The notes beneath the pieces were generated by a model. That model was given only the letters and a program-made list of their open reading frames with translations, was not told where the DNA came from and searched no databases. From positions 62,001 to 126,000 of the forward strand of contig NZ_JASLDS010000030.1 of assembly GCF_030151385.1 (NCBI RefSeq): 64,000 nt of DNA. Direction: 5' to 3'. This stretch comes from Soonwooa sp. (lineage in GTDB: Bacteria > Bacteroidota > Bacteroidia > Flavobacteriales > Weeksellaceae). Each line of letters opens with the position of its first letter. The first letter of the stretch is position 1. This document shows, piece by piece, positions 1 through 8,070 of this stretch. Position numbers and translations under genes: made by a program.

Positions 1-146
1 AATTTTCTGTAAGATTTACCATCAATTGGATCTGTAAAACGATCGCCTTTGTAGACTTGATAAATCATTGGTCGCGCCAAAATACTCAATTGAATAAGCA
101 TTGGTCTTGGCACTTTATTCAGAAGAAATTTTGCAATTTTTTTCAA
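1..146 (-). CDS. Partial N-terminus, class I SAM-dependent methyltransferase (likely)
   Basis: Only the first 48 or so codons lie in the window; the gene runs off the left edge. Read on the minus strand, an open frame starts at a TTG codon at 146 and gives LKKIAKFLLNKVPRP and then RFTDPIDGKSYRKF. The FTDPIDGKS stretch followed by an aromatic residue resembles the N-terminus of a flavobacterial class I methyltransferase family that often follows map. No ATG lies in frame before the stop at about 170, so TTG is the best start. The catalytic Rossmann part is outside the window. The name rests on remembered similarity of the N-terminal motif. It is probably co-transcribed with map, which ends 91 bp upstream. 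Confidence 0.5.
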   Translation of the reverse strand, partial: MKKIAKFLLNKVPRPMLIQLSILARPMIYQVYKGDRFTDPIDGKSYRK

Positions 147-237
147 ACGAAATAAATTAAATTTAACTTTAAATAAATTTTACAAGCAATTAAAATACTG
201 CCTATTACAAAATTAACCTAAAGTGATTTTAACTAAA

Positions 238-1047
238 TTAAAAATCTAATTGAAAGGCTTTTTCCTCGTCAGATGTAATTCCTAAAGCATCATAAATATG
301 CTGATAAGTCGATAACAAAACTGGCTTACCTTTGATGATGCACACATCATGTTCGAAGTGTGCTGATGGAAGATTATCCAAAGTTGTAACTGTCCAACCA
401 TCGTTATGGAATTTAACTTTTTCCGTCCCCATATTTGTCATCGGCTCAATAGCAAGTGCAATACCGTCTTTTAAAACTTTGCCACTTCCTTTTTTACCAT
501 AATTTGGAACTTGAGGATCTTCGTGCATTTTTCGCCCTAGTCCATGTCCAACCAATTCCCTAACTACACCATAACCTTCCTTCTCGCAATGTACTTGGAT
601 CGCATTCGCAATATCACCAACACGCTTTCCACGGATACATTGCTCTATTCCTTTATAAAGTGATTCTTTAGTTACGCGAAGCAATTTCTTAACCTCTGGA
701 GCAACTTCTCCAACTTCGAAAGTATAAGCATGATCACCGTAGAAATCGTTCATATAAACGCCACAATCCACAGACAGAATATCGCCTTCTTTTAAAGGTT
801 CATCATTAGGAATCCCATGCACCACTTGGTCATTAGGAGAAATACAAAGATTCTTAGGAAAATCATACATTCCTAAAAACGCAGGATAACCACCATGATC
901 GCGAATAAATTCGCCACCCAATTTATCCAAATAATTTGTTGTAACACCATGTTTAATTTCCTTCGCAAGCATACCCAAAGTTTTAGAAACCAATTGAGCG
1001 CTTTCTTTCATTAAGCGAAGTTCTTCTATTGTTTTTAACTGTATCAT
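238..1047 (-). CDS. map: Type I methionine aminopeptidase
   Basis: Removes the N-terminal methionine from nascent proteins in the cytoplasm. The 269-residue length and the pita-bread fold signatures fit type I MAP. The five metal ligands can be placed: Asp94 (SVDCG), Asp105 (GDHAYTF), His168 (VGHGLG), Glu201 (IEPM) and Glu232 (HFEHDV). His77 in VVHGIP is the conserved substrate-binding histidine. There is no N-terminal zinc-finger extension. The HAD gene lies 61 bp upstream on the same strand, with a hairpin in the gap, and a methyltransferase start lies downstream. The ATG start is unambiguous and begins with the typical MIQLKT. Confidence 0.97.
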   Translation of the reverse strand: MIQLKTIEELRLMKESAQLVSKTLGMLAKEIKHGVTTNYLDKLGGEFIRDHGGYPAFLGMYDFPKNLCISPNDQVVHGIPNDEPLKEGDILSVDCGVYMNDFYGDHAYTFEVGEVAPEVKKLLRVTKESLYKGIEQCIRGKRVGDIANAIQVHCEKEGYGVVRELVGHGLGRKMHEDPQVPNYGKKGSGKVLKDGIALAIEPMTNMGTEKVKFHNDGWTVTTLDNLPSAHFEHDVCIIKGKPVLLSTYQHIYDALGITSDEEKAFQLDF

Positions 1048-1063
1048 TGTATTAAAAAATTAA

Positions 1064-1087
1064 AATGCTGATTAAAAAACCAGCATT
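1064..1087 (-). terminator. Hairpin between the HAD gene and map
   Basis: AATGCTG (1064-1070) pairs with CAGCATT (1081-1087). On the minus strand the stem is followed by an A/T-rich stretch with T runs. It lies 22 bp after the HAD stop and may attenuate transcription into map. Confidence 0.5.
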
Positions 1088-1108
1088 AATAATGTTTGTC
1101 TAAATATC

Positions 1109-1543
1109 TTACCAAAAAAGACCTCTCTTTTTCTCTTTTTTCATTTTAGAATAAGCATGTACTTCTCCACCTGCCACTTGGAATTCGATACGTTCTTTAA
1201 CGATTTGATAAACCTCGCCCCAACCTGGGAAACCACCCAAATTACGATCATCAATGAAAAGATCCGCATCTAGCTTACGGCTTTGTGTTTCATGATCAAA
1301 AACTTCTCCTTCGAAACTTGAATTAACAGCGTAAAACTCTAAGCCATTTTTACGACAGAATTCTACTGCATCATTAAGCTCTTTACCATGACGGTATGTC
1401 CACAAAATAAGTCTATAACCTTCTGATTGTAGCTTTTTTAAGGTATCGAATGCAAAAATTTTAGCTTTACCAATTCCTGGATATGCATCATCAACGATTG
1501 TACCATCAAAATCAATTGCTAACTTTTTATTACTTGTCATCAT
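1109..1543 (-). CDS. HAD-superfamily hydrolase (BT0820-like)
   Basis: A 144-residue HAD-type phosphatase of unknown substrate. Motif I is DFDGT with nucleophile Asp11 and general acid Asp13. The LWTYRHG segment carries motif II and DLFIDDRNLGG carries the motif IV acidic pair. There is no sizeable cap domain, which agrees with the small Bacteroidota BT0820-type subfamily. The basic tail (KMKKEKKRG) is not part of the catalytic core. Translation could start at Met1 or Met2, which are adjacent. A TATATTTG box 20 bp upstream suggests its own promoter. Confidence 0.85.
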   Translation of the reverse strand: MMTSNKKLAIDFDGTIVDDAYPGIGKAKIFAFDTLKKLQSEGYRLILWTYRHGKELNDAVEFCRKNGLEFYAVNSSFEGEVFDHETQSRKLDADLFIDDRNLGGFPGWGEVYQIVKERIEFQVAGGEVHAYSKMKKEKKRGLFW

Positions 1544-1563
1544 AGGGATTTAATTTCAGTGTG

Positions 1564-1571
1564 CAAATATA
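1564..1571 (-). promoter_or_regulatory. -7 box (TATATTTG) for the HAD gene
   Basis: The minus strand reads TATATTTG, an exact match to the Bacteroidota -7 consensus TAnnTTTG, 20 bp before the HAD start. A TTTG at 1590-1587 could serve as the -33 box, but the spacing is short at about 15 bp and it overlaps the upstream terminator. Confidence 0.45.
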
Positions 1572-1588
1572 CGAAATATATGAAAACA

Positions 1589-1614
1589 AAAACGAGGCCT
1601 TTTGACCTCGTTTT
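1589..1614 (-). terminator. Rho-independent terminator of the desaturase gene
   Basis: AAAACGAGG and CCTCGTTTT form a perfect 9-bp stem with an 8-nt loop. On the minus strand a T-rich run follows. It starts 3 bp after the desaturase stop codon. Confidence 0.85.
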
Positions 1615-1616
1615 GT

Positions 1617-2594
1617 TTATGATTTAACCCATTTAAAGCTATATTCTTTGTCAGGTGTTGCAAGTCGGTCTGTAATACGTTGTAATCTAGATGGTAACTT
1701 CATCAGATAATCTCTGGCTTTTTCTGCAGACTCATTAAGTCCTGTGATGCCATCGATCTTCCAATCTACCAAAAGATCTTTTAAGATATCAATGTAATCT
1801 TGTGCTGTGTAAACCATGCAGCGTTGTGCAGCATCTGAGAAATGCTCCCAAAGTTCTCCAGCTTTTTGACCAGATTCTCTCATCAAGTGTGCAGGCATCA
1901 CGATTTTTTTACGCATCATATCTTCAAACGCTAACATCATTTCGCTAGCATCCAATTCGAAGATTCTCTCTACGAAATGCTTATAAGCTTTTGCATGTCT
2001 CGCTTCATCCGCAGCAATTACACCACACATTTTAGCAAGTTTAGTATTACCTGTTTGTTTAGCTAAAGTCCCAACACGACGGTGCGAGATATTAGTTGCG
2101 GTCTCTTGGAAACTTGTATAGACAAAGTTTTTATAAGGATCCATACTGGTTTGCAAATCAAACCCATCGTTAATTAAATACTGTGTTGTGATTTCCATTT
2201 CGCGCATGTTAACGCGTCCACATAGATAAAGATATTTACCAAGCAAATCGCCATGACGGTTTTCTTCAGCCGTCCAAGCTCTTACCCACTGTGCCCAACC
2301 AACTTTCTCTTCTTGGTTAATACCATCGATTCCCATAATCCAAGATTCGTAACTAGGCAAAGCTTCTTCGGTAATACAATCTCCAATTAATGTAACAAAA
2401 AGATCATAAGGCATCTCATGCGCAAATGTCTGTAACTCATCCAATTGATCCTTAAAATCTGAACTAGATGTATCAGGCAAAAAATCCGAAGGTTGCCATA
2501 TCTTTTCAATAGGTGTAAGAAACTTCGAAATAAAACTCGACATTTCAATTTCCAAATTTTTCATCACCTCCTTCCTAACCAGTTTGTTGTACAT
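1617..2594 (-). CDS. Acyl-ACP desaturase (FA_desaturase_2, soluble di-iron)
   Basis: A soluble di-iron desaturase that puts a double bond into ACP-bound acyl chains, 325 residues. Its motifs match the plant stearoyl-ACP desaturase closely: TAEENRHGDLL (Glu111, His114), SFQETA (Glu164) and ADEARHAKAY (Glu197, His200). TEEALPSY near residues 75-82 supplies the remaining glutamate. All iron ligands appear present. I keep the first ATG (MYNKLVRKEV) because relatives begin that way; Met11 is an alternative. The gene is monocistronic, with its own terminator and a TAAATTTG box 24 bp upstream. It probably adjusts membrane fluidity. An electron donor is not seen nearby. Confidence 0.93.
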   Translation of the reverse strand: MYNKLVRKEVMKNLEIEMSSFISKFLTPIEKIWQPSDFLPDTSSSDFKDQLDELQTFAHEMPYDLFVTLIGDCITEEALPSYESWIMGIDGINQEEKVGWAQWVRAWTAEENRHGDLLGKYLYLCGRVNMREMEITTQYLINDGFDLQTSMDPYKNFVYTSFQETATNISHRRVGTLAKQTGNTKLAKMCGVIAADEARHAKAYKHFVERIFELDASEMMLAFEDMMRKKIVMPAHLMRESGQKAGELWEHFSDAAQRCMVYTAQDYIDILKDLLVDWKIDGITGLNESAEKARDYLMKLPSRLQRITDRLATPDKEYSFKWVKS

Positions 2595-2617
2595 TAATAT
2601 TTAATTTTAAGTTTTCG

Positions 2618-2625
2618 CAAATTTA
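2618..2625 (-). promoter_or_regulatory. -7 box (TAAATTTG) for the desaturase
   Basis: A TAAATTTG match to TAnnTTTG on the minus strand, 24 bp before the start codon. A weak TTAG about 20 bp further upstream could be the -33 element. Confidence 0.45.
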
Positions 2626-2677
2626 ACAATATTATGCGTAGAATAGCACTAATTTTTATGATTTAAAACAATTTCAA

Positions 2678-4204
2678 TTAAGATGTTAAAACTTCTCCTG
2701 TCATAACATCAGGGATTTGAACACCCATAACACTCAAAATTGTTGGGGCAACATCACCTAATTTACCTGCTTTAAGATTCCACGTACGCTCTTTATCCAT
2801 CACAATAAATGGAACTAAATTAGTCGTATGTTGCGTGTTTGGAGAACCATCAGCATTTATCATGATATCCGAATTACCGTGATCTGCCAAAATAAATACA
2901 GCATAACCATGTTCGTATGCCATTGTTGCAACTTTTTCGATGCAAGAATCAACAACTTCAGCCGCTTTAACAGCCGCTTCAAAAACGCCAGTATGTCCTA
3001 CCATATCAGTATTGGCAAAATTTAAACATACAAAATCAGCAGTGCCATGCTCTAACTCCGGCAAAATTGCTTTTGTAATATCATAAGCTGACATTTCTGG
3101 CTTTAGATCATAAGTTGCAACATCTTTTGGACTTGGACACAACAAACGCTTTTCACCATTAAATTCCGCTTCACGACCTCCCGAAAAGAAGAATGTTACG
3201 TGCGGATACTTTTCTGTTTCAGCAATTCTGATTTGGCTTTTACCAGCGCGTTCTAGCACCTCGCCCATTGTATTCTCTAAAACATTTTCATCAAAAACAA
3301 CATCAACATTTTTAAAGGTCTTATCGTAATTGGTTAACGTAATGTATTTTAGATCTAATTTGTACATTTCGTAATCTGGAAAATCCTGCTGCGAAAGTAC
3401 TTCTGTGATTTCTCGTCCTCTATCTGTTCTAAAGTTAAAACAAATAACGACATCACCATTTTCTATTTTAGCAATCGGTGTCCCATTTTGGACGCATACA
3501 ATTGGCTTGATAAATTCGTCAGTAATATCGTTGTGGTACGAATTTTCGATCGCTTCCAAAGGATTTTTTGTTTCTACTCCTTTGCCCTTTACAAGAAGAT
3601 CATAAGCTAACTTCACACGCTCCCAACGCTTGTCGCGGTCCATTGCATAGTAGCGTCCAATAATCGACGCCAAACGTCCCGTCGATTGCTTCATGTGATC
3701 CAAAAGCTCTTTGATAAAGCCTAAACCAGAATGCGGATCGCAATCACGACCATCTGTAAAAGCATGGACAAAAACATTTTTTTCTAGTCCAAAATTATGA
3801 GCAGCTGTCAATAAAGCTTTCAAGTGATTGATATGCGAATGCACACCTCCATTAGAAACCAATCCAATAAAGTGTACTTTTTTATGATTGTCTCTTGCAT
3901 AGGCAAAAGCATCCTGAATTTCTTTTTGGCTACCCAAAGTTCCATCTTCTGCAGCCATGTTTAGCTTAACAAGATTTTGATACACTACACGTCCAGCACC
4001 AAGATTCATGTGTCCAACTTCCGAGTTTCCCATTTGTCCAGCGGGCAAACCAACAGCAAGTCCACTAGCTTCCAATGTCGTGTGTGGAAAATTCTTAAGA
4101 CAATTATCTATAAAAGGTGTTTTGGCTTTTTCTAATGCCGAAACTTCTGGATTTGTACCCAATCCCCAACCATCTAGAATGGCTAGTATTGCTTTTTTTG
4201 ACAT
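2678..4204 (-). CDS. gpmI: 2,3-bisphosphoglycerate-independent phosphoglycerate mutase
   Basis: Interconverts 3- and 2-phosphoglycerate in glycolysis and gluconeogenesis using a phosphoserine intermediate and Mn2+. The length of 508 residues is typical. The N-terminal ILDGWG (Asp11) and GQMGNSEVGHMNLGAGR carry the catalytic Ser61. DGRDCDPHSG and RYYAMDRDKRWER are substrate-binding motifs. NFANTDMVGHTG and LADHGNSD supply the C-terminal metal ligands. It is transcribed alone, with a TAAATTTG box 22 bp upstream. Open frames on the opposite strand inside it are shadows. Confidence 0.98.
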   Translation of the reverse strand: MSKKAILAILDGWGLGTNPEVSALEKAKTPFIDNCLKNFPHTTLEASGLAVGLPAGQMGNSEVGHMNLGAGRVVYQNLVKLNMAAEDGTLGSQKEIQDAFAYARDNHKKVHFIGLVSNGGVHSHINHLKALLTAAHNFGLEKNVFVHAFTDGRDCDPHSGLGFIKELLDHMKQSTGRLASIIGRYYAMDRDKRWERVKLAYDLLVKGKGVETKNPLEAIENSYHNDITDEFIKPIVCVQNGTPIAKIENGDVVICFNFRTDRGREITEVLSQQDFPDYEMYKLDLKYITLTNYDKTFKNVDVVFDENVLENTMGEVLERAGKSQIRIAETEKYPHVTFFFSGGREAEFNGEKRLLCPSPKDVATYDLKPEMSAYDITKAILPELEHGTADFVCLNFANTDMVGHTGVFEAAVKAAEVVDSCIEKVATMAYEHGYAVFILADHGNSDIMINADGSPNTQHTTNLVPFIVMDKERTWNLKAGKLGDVAPTILSVMGVQIPDVMTGEVLTS

Positions 4205-4225
4205 GATTTTGGATTTTTACTCCTA

Positions 4226-4233
4226 CAAATTTA
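4226..4233 (-). promoter_or_regulatory. -7 box (TAAATTTG) for gpmI
   Basis: A minus-strand TAAATTTG, 22 bp before the gpmI ATG, matches TAnnTTTG. No good -33 TTTG is seen at the expected distance. Confidence 0.4.
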
Positions 4234-4326
4234 ACAAATAAGGATGAAGATTTCTAGTAAAATTCATGTTTTTACTATGGATATTTTTACTACCTTTAAA
4301 ATCTTTTTCTAAAATCAAAAAACGAG

Positions 4327-4650
4327 ATGGATCTTAGAGACCAATTAAAAAATCTTTTCCCTGATCATGAAGAGCAAGATTTCGAAATGCCAGAGGAAAA
4401 ATTTGAGCAAAAAGAAGCGCTCATTTGTAAGTTCGAAAAGAAAGGACGTAACGGAAAACCTGTAACTTTAATAGAAGGATTCGAAGGTAGCGAAGACGAA
4501 TTAAAAGCGATTTCTAAAAAGATAAAAACGACACTTGGCATCGGTGGCTCAGAGAAAGATGGCGTCATCGTAATCCAAGGCGACAACCGCGATAAGATTA
4601 TGGCAATCCTAAAAGATTTAGGTTATAAAACAAAACGCGTTGGCGGATAA
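4327..4650 (+). CDS. SUI1/eIF1-like translation initiation factor (YciH family)
   Basis: A 107-residue protein with a C-terminal SUI1 fold, the bacterial relative of eukaryotic eIF1. The N-terminal 30 residues are acidic and probably flexible. The core runs from about residue 35, with NGKPVTLIEGF, LKAISKKIKTTLGIGGS and GVIVIQGDNRDKIMAILKDLGY, the usual order for YciH proteins. It is expected to act on the small ribosomal subunit at initiation. In E. coli YciH is non-essential and stress-linked. It is divergent from gpmI and 75 bp upstream of a nucleoside phosphorylase. Confidence 0.9.
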   Translation: MDLRDQLKNLFPDHEEQDFEMPEEKFEQKEALICKFEKKGRNGKPVTLIEGFEGSEDELKAISKKIKTTLGIGGSEKDGVIVIQGDNRDKIMAILKDLGYKTKRVGG

Positions 4651-4724
4651 TCTTTATTAAAGGACAGAAGAAAATTCGTAATTCGAAAATAATTGAAAAT
4701 ATAATAATTAATAAAATATACATT

Positions 4725-5579
4725 ATGATTAATAAACTTGCAGCTTCGGAGCTGGTACTTAATGACGACGGAAGTGTTTATCACCTTAATTTGTTGCCTG
4801 AAGATATCGCAGACAAAATCTTATTAGTTGGAGATCCAGACCGCGTACCACGTGTTTCTAAATATTTTGACACTGTAGAAATCAAAAAAAACAAACGTGA
4901 ATTCTACACGCATACAGGAACACTTCGCGGCGAAAGAATTACAGTAATGTCAACAGGTATCGGTACTGAGAATATCGACATCGTGATGAATGAGTTGGAT
5001 GCTTTGGTTAATATTGATCTAAAAGCAAAAGAAATAAAAAAAGAGCACAAATCACTGCAACTTTTCCGTATGGGAACGTGTGGTAGTGTTAATCCTGACA
5101 TCCAAGTGGATAATCTTTTGGTGAGTGAAAATGTTGTAGGACTAGATGGATTAATGCATTTCTATAGCGATTATAAATTCGAAAATGAATTCAGTAAATC
5201 GTTTATGGACAAATTCCCTTATGCGAACATCAAACCGATGTTGTATTTCTCGGATTGCGCTCCAGAATTATTAGAGCTTTATAAAGATGCAAAATACCAT
5301 GGTAATACAGCAACTTTCCCTGGATTCTACGCACCACAAGGACGTCAACTAAGATTAAAAGCTTTGGATGATCAATTCTTGGAAACTCTGAATGATCTTG
5401 GTATTTCAAACTTCGAAATGGAAACCTCGGCAATCTACGCTTTGTCTAAATTATTAGGACATAAAGCAATTACTGTAAATTGCGTTATTGCTAACAGAAG
5501 ACGTGGCGAATTTGCTGCAGATCATCATGCATCAGAAAAAATGATGATTGATTGGGTATTGGAACGCGTTATTAAATAA
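4725..5579 (+). CDS. Nucleoside phosphorylase (uridine phosphorylase-like, PNP_UDP_1)
   Basis: Cleaves ribonucleosides with phosphate in pyrimidine or purine salvage; 284 residues. The phosphate-binding segment VGDPDRVPRVSKYFD lies near residues 35-50, MSTGIGTENIDIVMNEL near 85-100, and FRMGTCGSVNPDI near 125. The C-terminal NFEMETSAIYALSKLLGHKA is the Met-Glu motif that contacts the ribose. The family order fits uridine phosphorylase best, but substrate choice between uridine and other nucleosides cannot be read reliably. A terminator shared with tag follows. Confidence 0.88.
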   Translation: MINKLAASELVLNDDGSVYHLNLLPEDIADKILLVGDPDRVPRVSKYFDTVEIKKNKREFYTHTGTLRGERITVMSTGIGTENIDIVMNELDALVNIDLKAKEIKKEHKSLQLFRMGTCGSVNPDIQVDNLLVSENVVGLDGLMHFYSDYKFENEFSKSFMDKFPYANIKPMLYFSDCAPELLELYKDAKYHGNTATFPGFYAPQGRQLRLKALDDQFLETLNDLGISNFEMETSAIYALSKLLGHKAITVNCVIANRRRGEFAADHHASEKMMIDWVLERVIK

Positions 5580-5608
5580 TTTGACACCAATTATTTAACC
5601 CAAATAAA

Positions 5609-5636
5609 GAAGCCTAGAATTAATTTTCTAGGCTTT
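5609..5636. terminator. Bidirectional terminator between the phosphorylase gene and tag
   Basis: AGCCTAGAA (5611-5619) and TTCTAGGCT (5626-5634) form a 9-bp stem with a 6-nt loop. A T-rich run follows on the plus strand. The two flanking genes converge on it. Confidence 0.8.
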
Positions 5637-5653
5637 TATTTTTAAAACATAAA

Positions 5654-6217
5654 CTATCTCGCATGACAATCTAAAACATGGTCGTTAACCATTCCTGTTG
5701 CCTGCATATGCGCGTAAACCACGGTTGATCCAAGAAATTTGAAACCTCTCTTTTTAAGGTCTTTCGCCAAAGCATCCGAAATTTCTGTCGTTGCAGGAAC
5801 GTCTTTCAAAGTTTTAGGTTCGTTGATAATAGGCTTCCCATCCACGAATCCCCAAATGTATTTTGAAAAACTCCCAAACTCTTTTTGCACTTCCATAAAA
5901 AGCTTGGCATTATTAATTGTTGCCAAAACTTTTAATCGATTTCTTACAATACCAGTATCAGCCATTAATTCCTCAACTTTGGCATCATTATACTTTGCAA
6001 TTTTTTTGTAATTAAAATTGTCGAAAGCTTTTCTAAAATTCTCTCGTTTTCTAAGAATAGTAATCCAACTAAGACCAGCTTGGAAACTTTCCAAAACCAA
6101 GAATTCGAAAATTGTGTCGTCGTCATAGACTGGTTTTCCCCACTCTTTATCATGATAATCCATGTACAGCTCATCTTTGCCACACCAGCCACATCTTATT
6201 TTTTCCATTTTTGTCAA
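5654..6217 (-). CDS. tag: DNA-3-methyladenine glycosylase I
   Basis: A base-excision repair enzyme that removes 3-methyladenine; 187 residues. The zinc snap is complete: Cys9 (RCGWC), His22 (YHDKEWG), His180 and Cys184 (NDHVLDC). The catalytic Glu43 sits in LESFQAGLSW, and KKRGFKFLGSTVVY is the conserved core. The first ATG gives MTKMEKIRC; Met4 is an equally likely start because Tag proteins usually begin two to five residues before the first cysteine. It converges with the phosphorylase gene. Confidence 0.95.
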   Translation of the reverse strand: MTKMEKIRCGWCGKDELYMDYHDKEWGKPVYDDDTIFEFLVLESFQAGLSWITILRKRENFRKAFDNFNYKKIAKYNDAKVEELMADTGIVRNRLKVLATINNAKLFMEVQKEFGSFSKYIWGFVDGKPIINEPKTLKDVPATTEISDALAKDLKKRGFKFLGSTVVYAHMQATGMVNDHVLDCHAR

Positions 6218-6330
6218 ATTTTAGTTAAGAAAAGTTTGTGAAAAATACGAATTAATTTAACATTTCTTATCAGTCTTATGGAATATGTTTTGACATTTAG
6301 TAAGTATCAAACATTAAAACAATTACTAAA

Positions 6331-6681
6331 ATGGAAAATCAAGATTTTGACAAGGCAAAAGAAGTTGTTAACGACGCAAAAGAATCATTAAACAGCTTTG
6401 CAAACGACTCTCAAGAAAAAATTACAGAATTAGCTAACAAAGCTAAAAGCTATATCGACGAGCAAAAAAGAAACAATCAAGAGCCAGATAAAGAGGGATT
6501 TTTTGATCATCTAAAAAACTCTGTTGCTAGCGCTTGGGAAGATACCAAAGACTTCGCAGAAGAAGCTTGGCAAACAACAAAAAACACAACATCCGAAATC
6601 GCTGAAAAAGTAGCGGACAAAACGGATGAAGTTAAAGATAATATCGCTGACAAGTTTAATTCGTCTAATGATGATAATTAA
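6331..6681 (+). CDS. Small charged helical protein (YtxH/LEA-like), unknown function
   Basis: A 116-residue, very hydrophilic protein made almost wholly of amphipathic helix. It is rich in Lys, Asp, Glu and Ala, with approximate 11-residue periodicity (for example EKVADKTDEVKDN). There is no signal peptide, membrane segment or cysteine. A single FFDHLKNSVASAWEDTKDFAEEAW stretch around residues 57-80 holds all the aromatic residues. The composition resembles LEA-type or YtxH stress proteins, which stay disordered until they bind membrane or dry out. That is inference from composition. It is monocistronic with a strong terminator. Confidence 0.75.
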   Translation: MENQDFDKAKEVVNDAKESLNSFANDSQEKITELANKAKSYIDEQKRNNQEPDKEGFFDHLKNSVASAWEDTKDFAEEAWQTTKNTTSEIAEKVADKTDEVKDNIADKFNSSNDDN

Positions 6682-6721
6682 GCGCAAAGCGTTTTCATAT
6701 TGACACATTATCATTTACTTT

Positions 6722-6744
6722 AAGAGGAATTTTGTATTCCTCTT
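6722..6744 (+). terminator. Terminator of the small helical protein gene
   Basis: AAGAGGAAT and ATTCCTCTT form a 9-bp stem with a 5-nt loop, followed by eight or more T residues. Confidence 0.88.
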
Positions 6745-6792
6745 TTTTTTGTTTGATATTAAAATTATCTTTGAATTCCCTAAACTTAAAAA

Positions 6793-7965
6793 ATGACACT
6801 AAAATCTTCTTTGTTAATCGCTTCCGCGTTTGTAGCCAATTTACATTTTGGACAATCTGCAAATCCTTATTACAAATCGATTTCCGAGCAAGTAACACAA
6901 TATAACATTACCAATAATCTCCAAGAGTTCGAAAATATTGGTGTTAAAACGACTGGTAGTAGCACATTAACAAATGCTCTTTCTTGGTTAAAAAACAAAT
7001 ATACAAGCTTTGGATACAGTGCTTCAGATATTAGCGAACAGAGCTTCTCTTACCTTGGAAGTACCTCCAAAAACCTGATTATAACAAAGACAGGAACAAA
7101 ATATCCCAATACTTTTGTCATTATCTGTGGGCATTACGACACACTTAACGGTCCTGGAACTAATGATAATGGAAGTGGTGTTTCGGTAATTTTGGAAGTC
7201 GCGAGAATCATGAAAAACATTGATACAGATTATTCTATTAAGTTTATCAATTTTTCTGGTGAAGAGCAAGGTCTTATCGGAAGTTCGGCTTATGTCAAAA
7301 ATGTAGTTAATGCGACAAGCCCAAAAATGGATATTAAATTAGTTTTTAATATTGATGAAGTTGGCGGCGTTGCTGGTAAAATTAACAACCAAATTATGTG
7401 CGAACGTGACGAAAGTAACAACGTAACAAGCAACAACGCAGCATCTGCAGCCATTACTCAGGATTTGATGACTTATGTTGGTTATTATTCGACGCTTCAA
7501 CCAAAACTTTCGCATGCTTACAATTCCGATTACATGCCTTTTGAAGCCAATGGCGAAGTCATCACTGGTTTTTATGAAGCGAATGAAAGTACATATCCGC
7601 ATTCTTCTGGTGACACTTTTAGCAAACTTGATCCAACTTACGTCTATAATGTTGCAAAAGCAGCAACTGGCGCAATGATGCATTTTTCAGGGGCAAAGAA
7701 TCAGATTATGGCAGTTTGTACGCCAGCCGACCAAGTGAAAAGTCTTGAAATCTCTCCTAATCCTGCAAAAAATTATATTCAGCTAGAATTTTTAAATAAA
7801 AAACTAAAAGATTATGATTTTAAAATTGTTGATACCACTGGGAAAACACTTTTAGTCTCTAAAAACGAAGATCGAATCAATGTTGAAAAACTTAAAAAAG
7901 GACTTTATTTTGGAACTTTAACGATTGACGGCGTTTCTCACACCAAAAAAATCTTAATTGATTAG
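6793..7965 (+). CDS. Secreted M28-family metallopeptidase with T9SS type A sorting domain
   Basis: A 390-residue secreted zinc aminopeptidase-like protein. The signal peptide covers about residues 1-21 (ending HFGQ). The di-zinc site is complete: His114 (CGHYD), Asp125 (TNDNGSG), Glu157/Glu158 (FSGEEQG), Asp188 (NIDEVG) and His270 (YPHSSGD). Residues from about 315 form a T9SS type A tail with SPNPAKNY, a VDTTGK turn and a final KKILID. The protein therefore leaves the cell through the Por/Gld machinery. It probably feeds on peptides from outside. It stands alone between two terminators. Confidence 0.93.
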   Translation: MTLKSSLLIASAFVANLHFGQSANPYYKSISEQVTQYNITNNLQEFENIGVKTTGSSTLTNALSWLKNKYTSFGYSASDISEQSFSYLGSTSKNLIITKTGTKYPNTFVIICGHYDTLNGPGTNDNGSGVSVILEVARIMKNIDTDYSIKFINFSGEEQGLIGSSAYVKNVVNATSPKMDIKLVFNIDEVGGVAGKINNQIMCERDESNNVTSNNAASAAITQDLMTYVGYYSTLQPKLSHAYNSDYMPFEANGEVITGFYEANESTYPHSSGDTFSKLDPTYVYNVAKAATGAMMHFSGAKNQIMAVCTPADQVKSLEISPNPAKNYIQLEFLNKKLKDYDFKIVDTTGKTLLVSKNEDRINVEKLKKGLYFGTLTIDGVSHTKKILID

Positions 7966-8058
7966 GAAAAATTTTCCTTAAAAACCTGTTTTAAATTTTA
8001 TTGCTAAAATTTTTAAGCAGGCTCTAAATCATTGAATAATAATTAGTACAATTTTTGC

Positions 8059-8066
8059 TACCTTTG
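8059..8066 (+). promoter_or_regulatory. -7 box (TACCTTTG) just before the response-regulator start
   Basis: TACCTTTG is a perfect TAnnTTTG match and ends only 4 bp before the ATG at 8071. If used, the transcript would begin at or within a few bases of the start codon. An ATTG at 8031-8034 is the nearest candidate -33 element, at slightly long spacing. Confidence 0.5.
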
Positions 8067-8070
8067 CACT

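Noticed and set aside
2828..4241. Three plus-strand open frames inside and across the gpmI gene
   Set aside because: They lie antisense to a strongly conserved enzyme, have no recognisable start signals or domains, and are explained by codon bias in the opposite strand.
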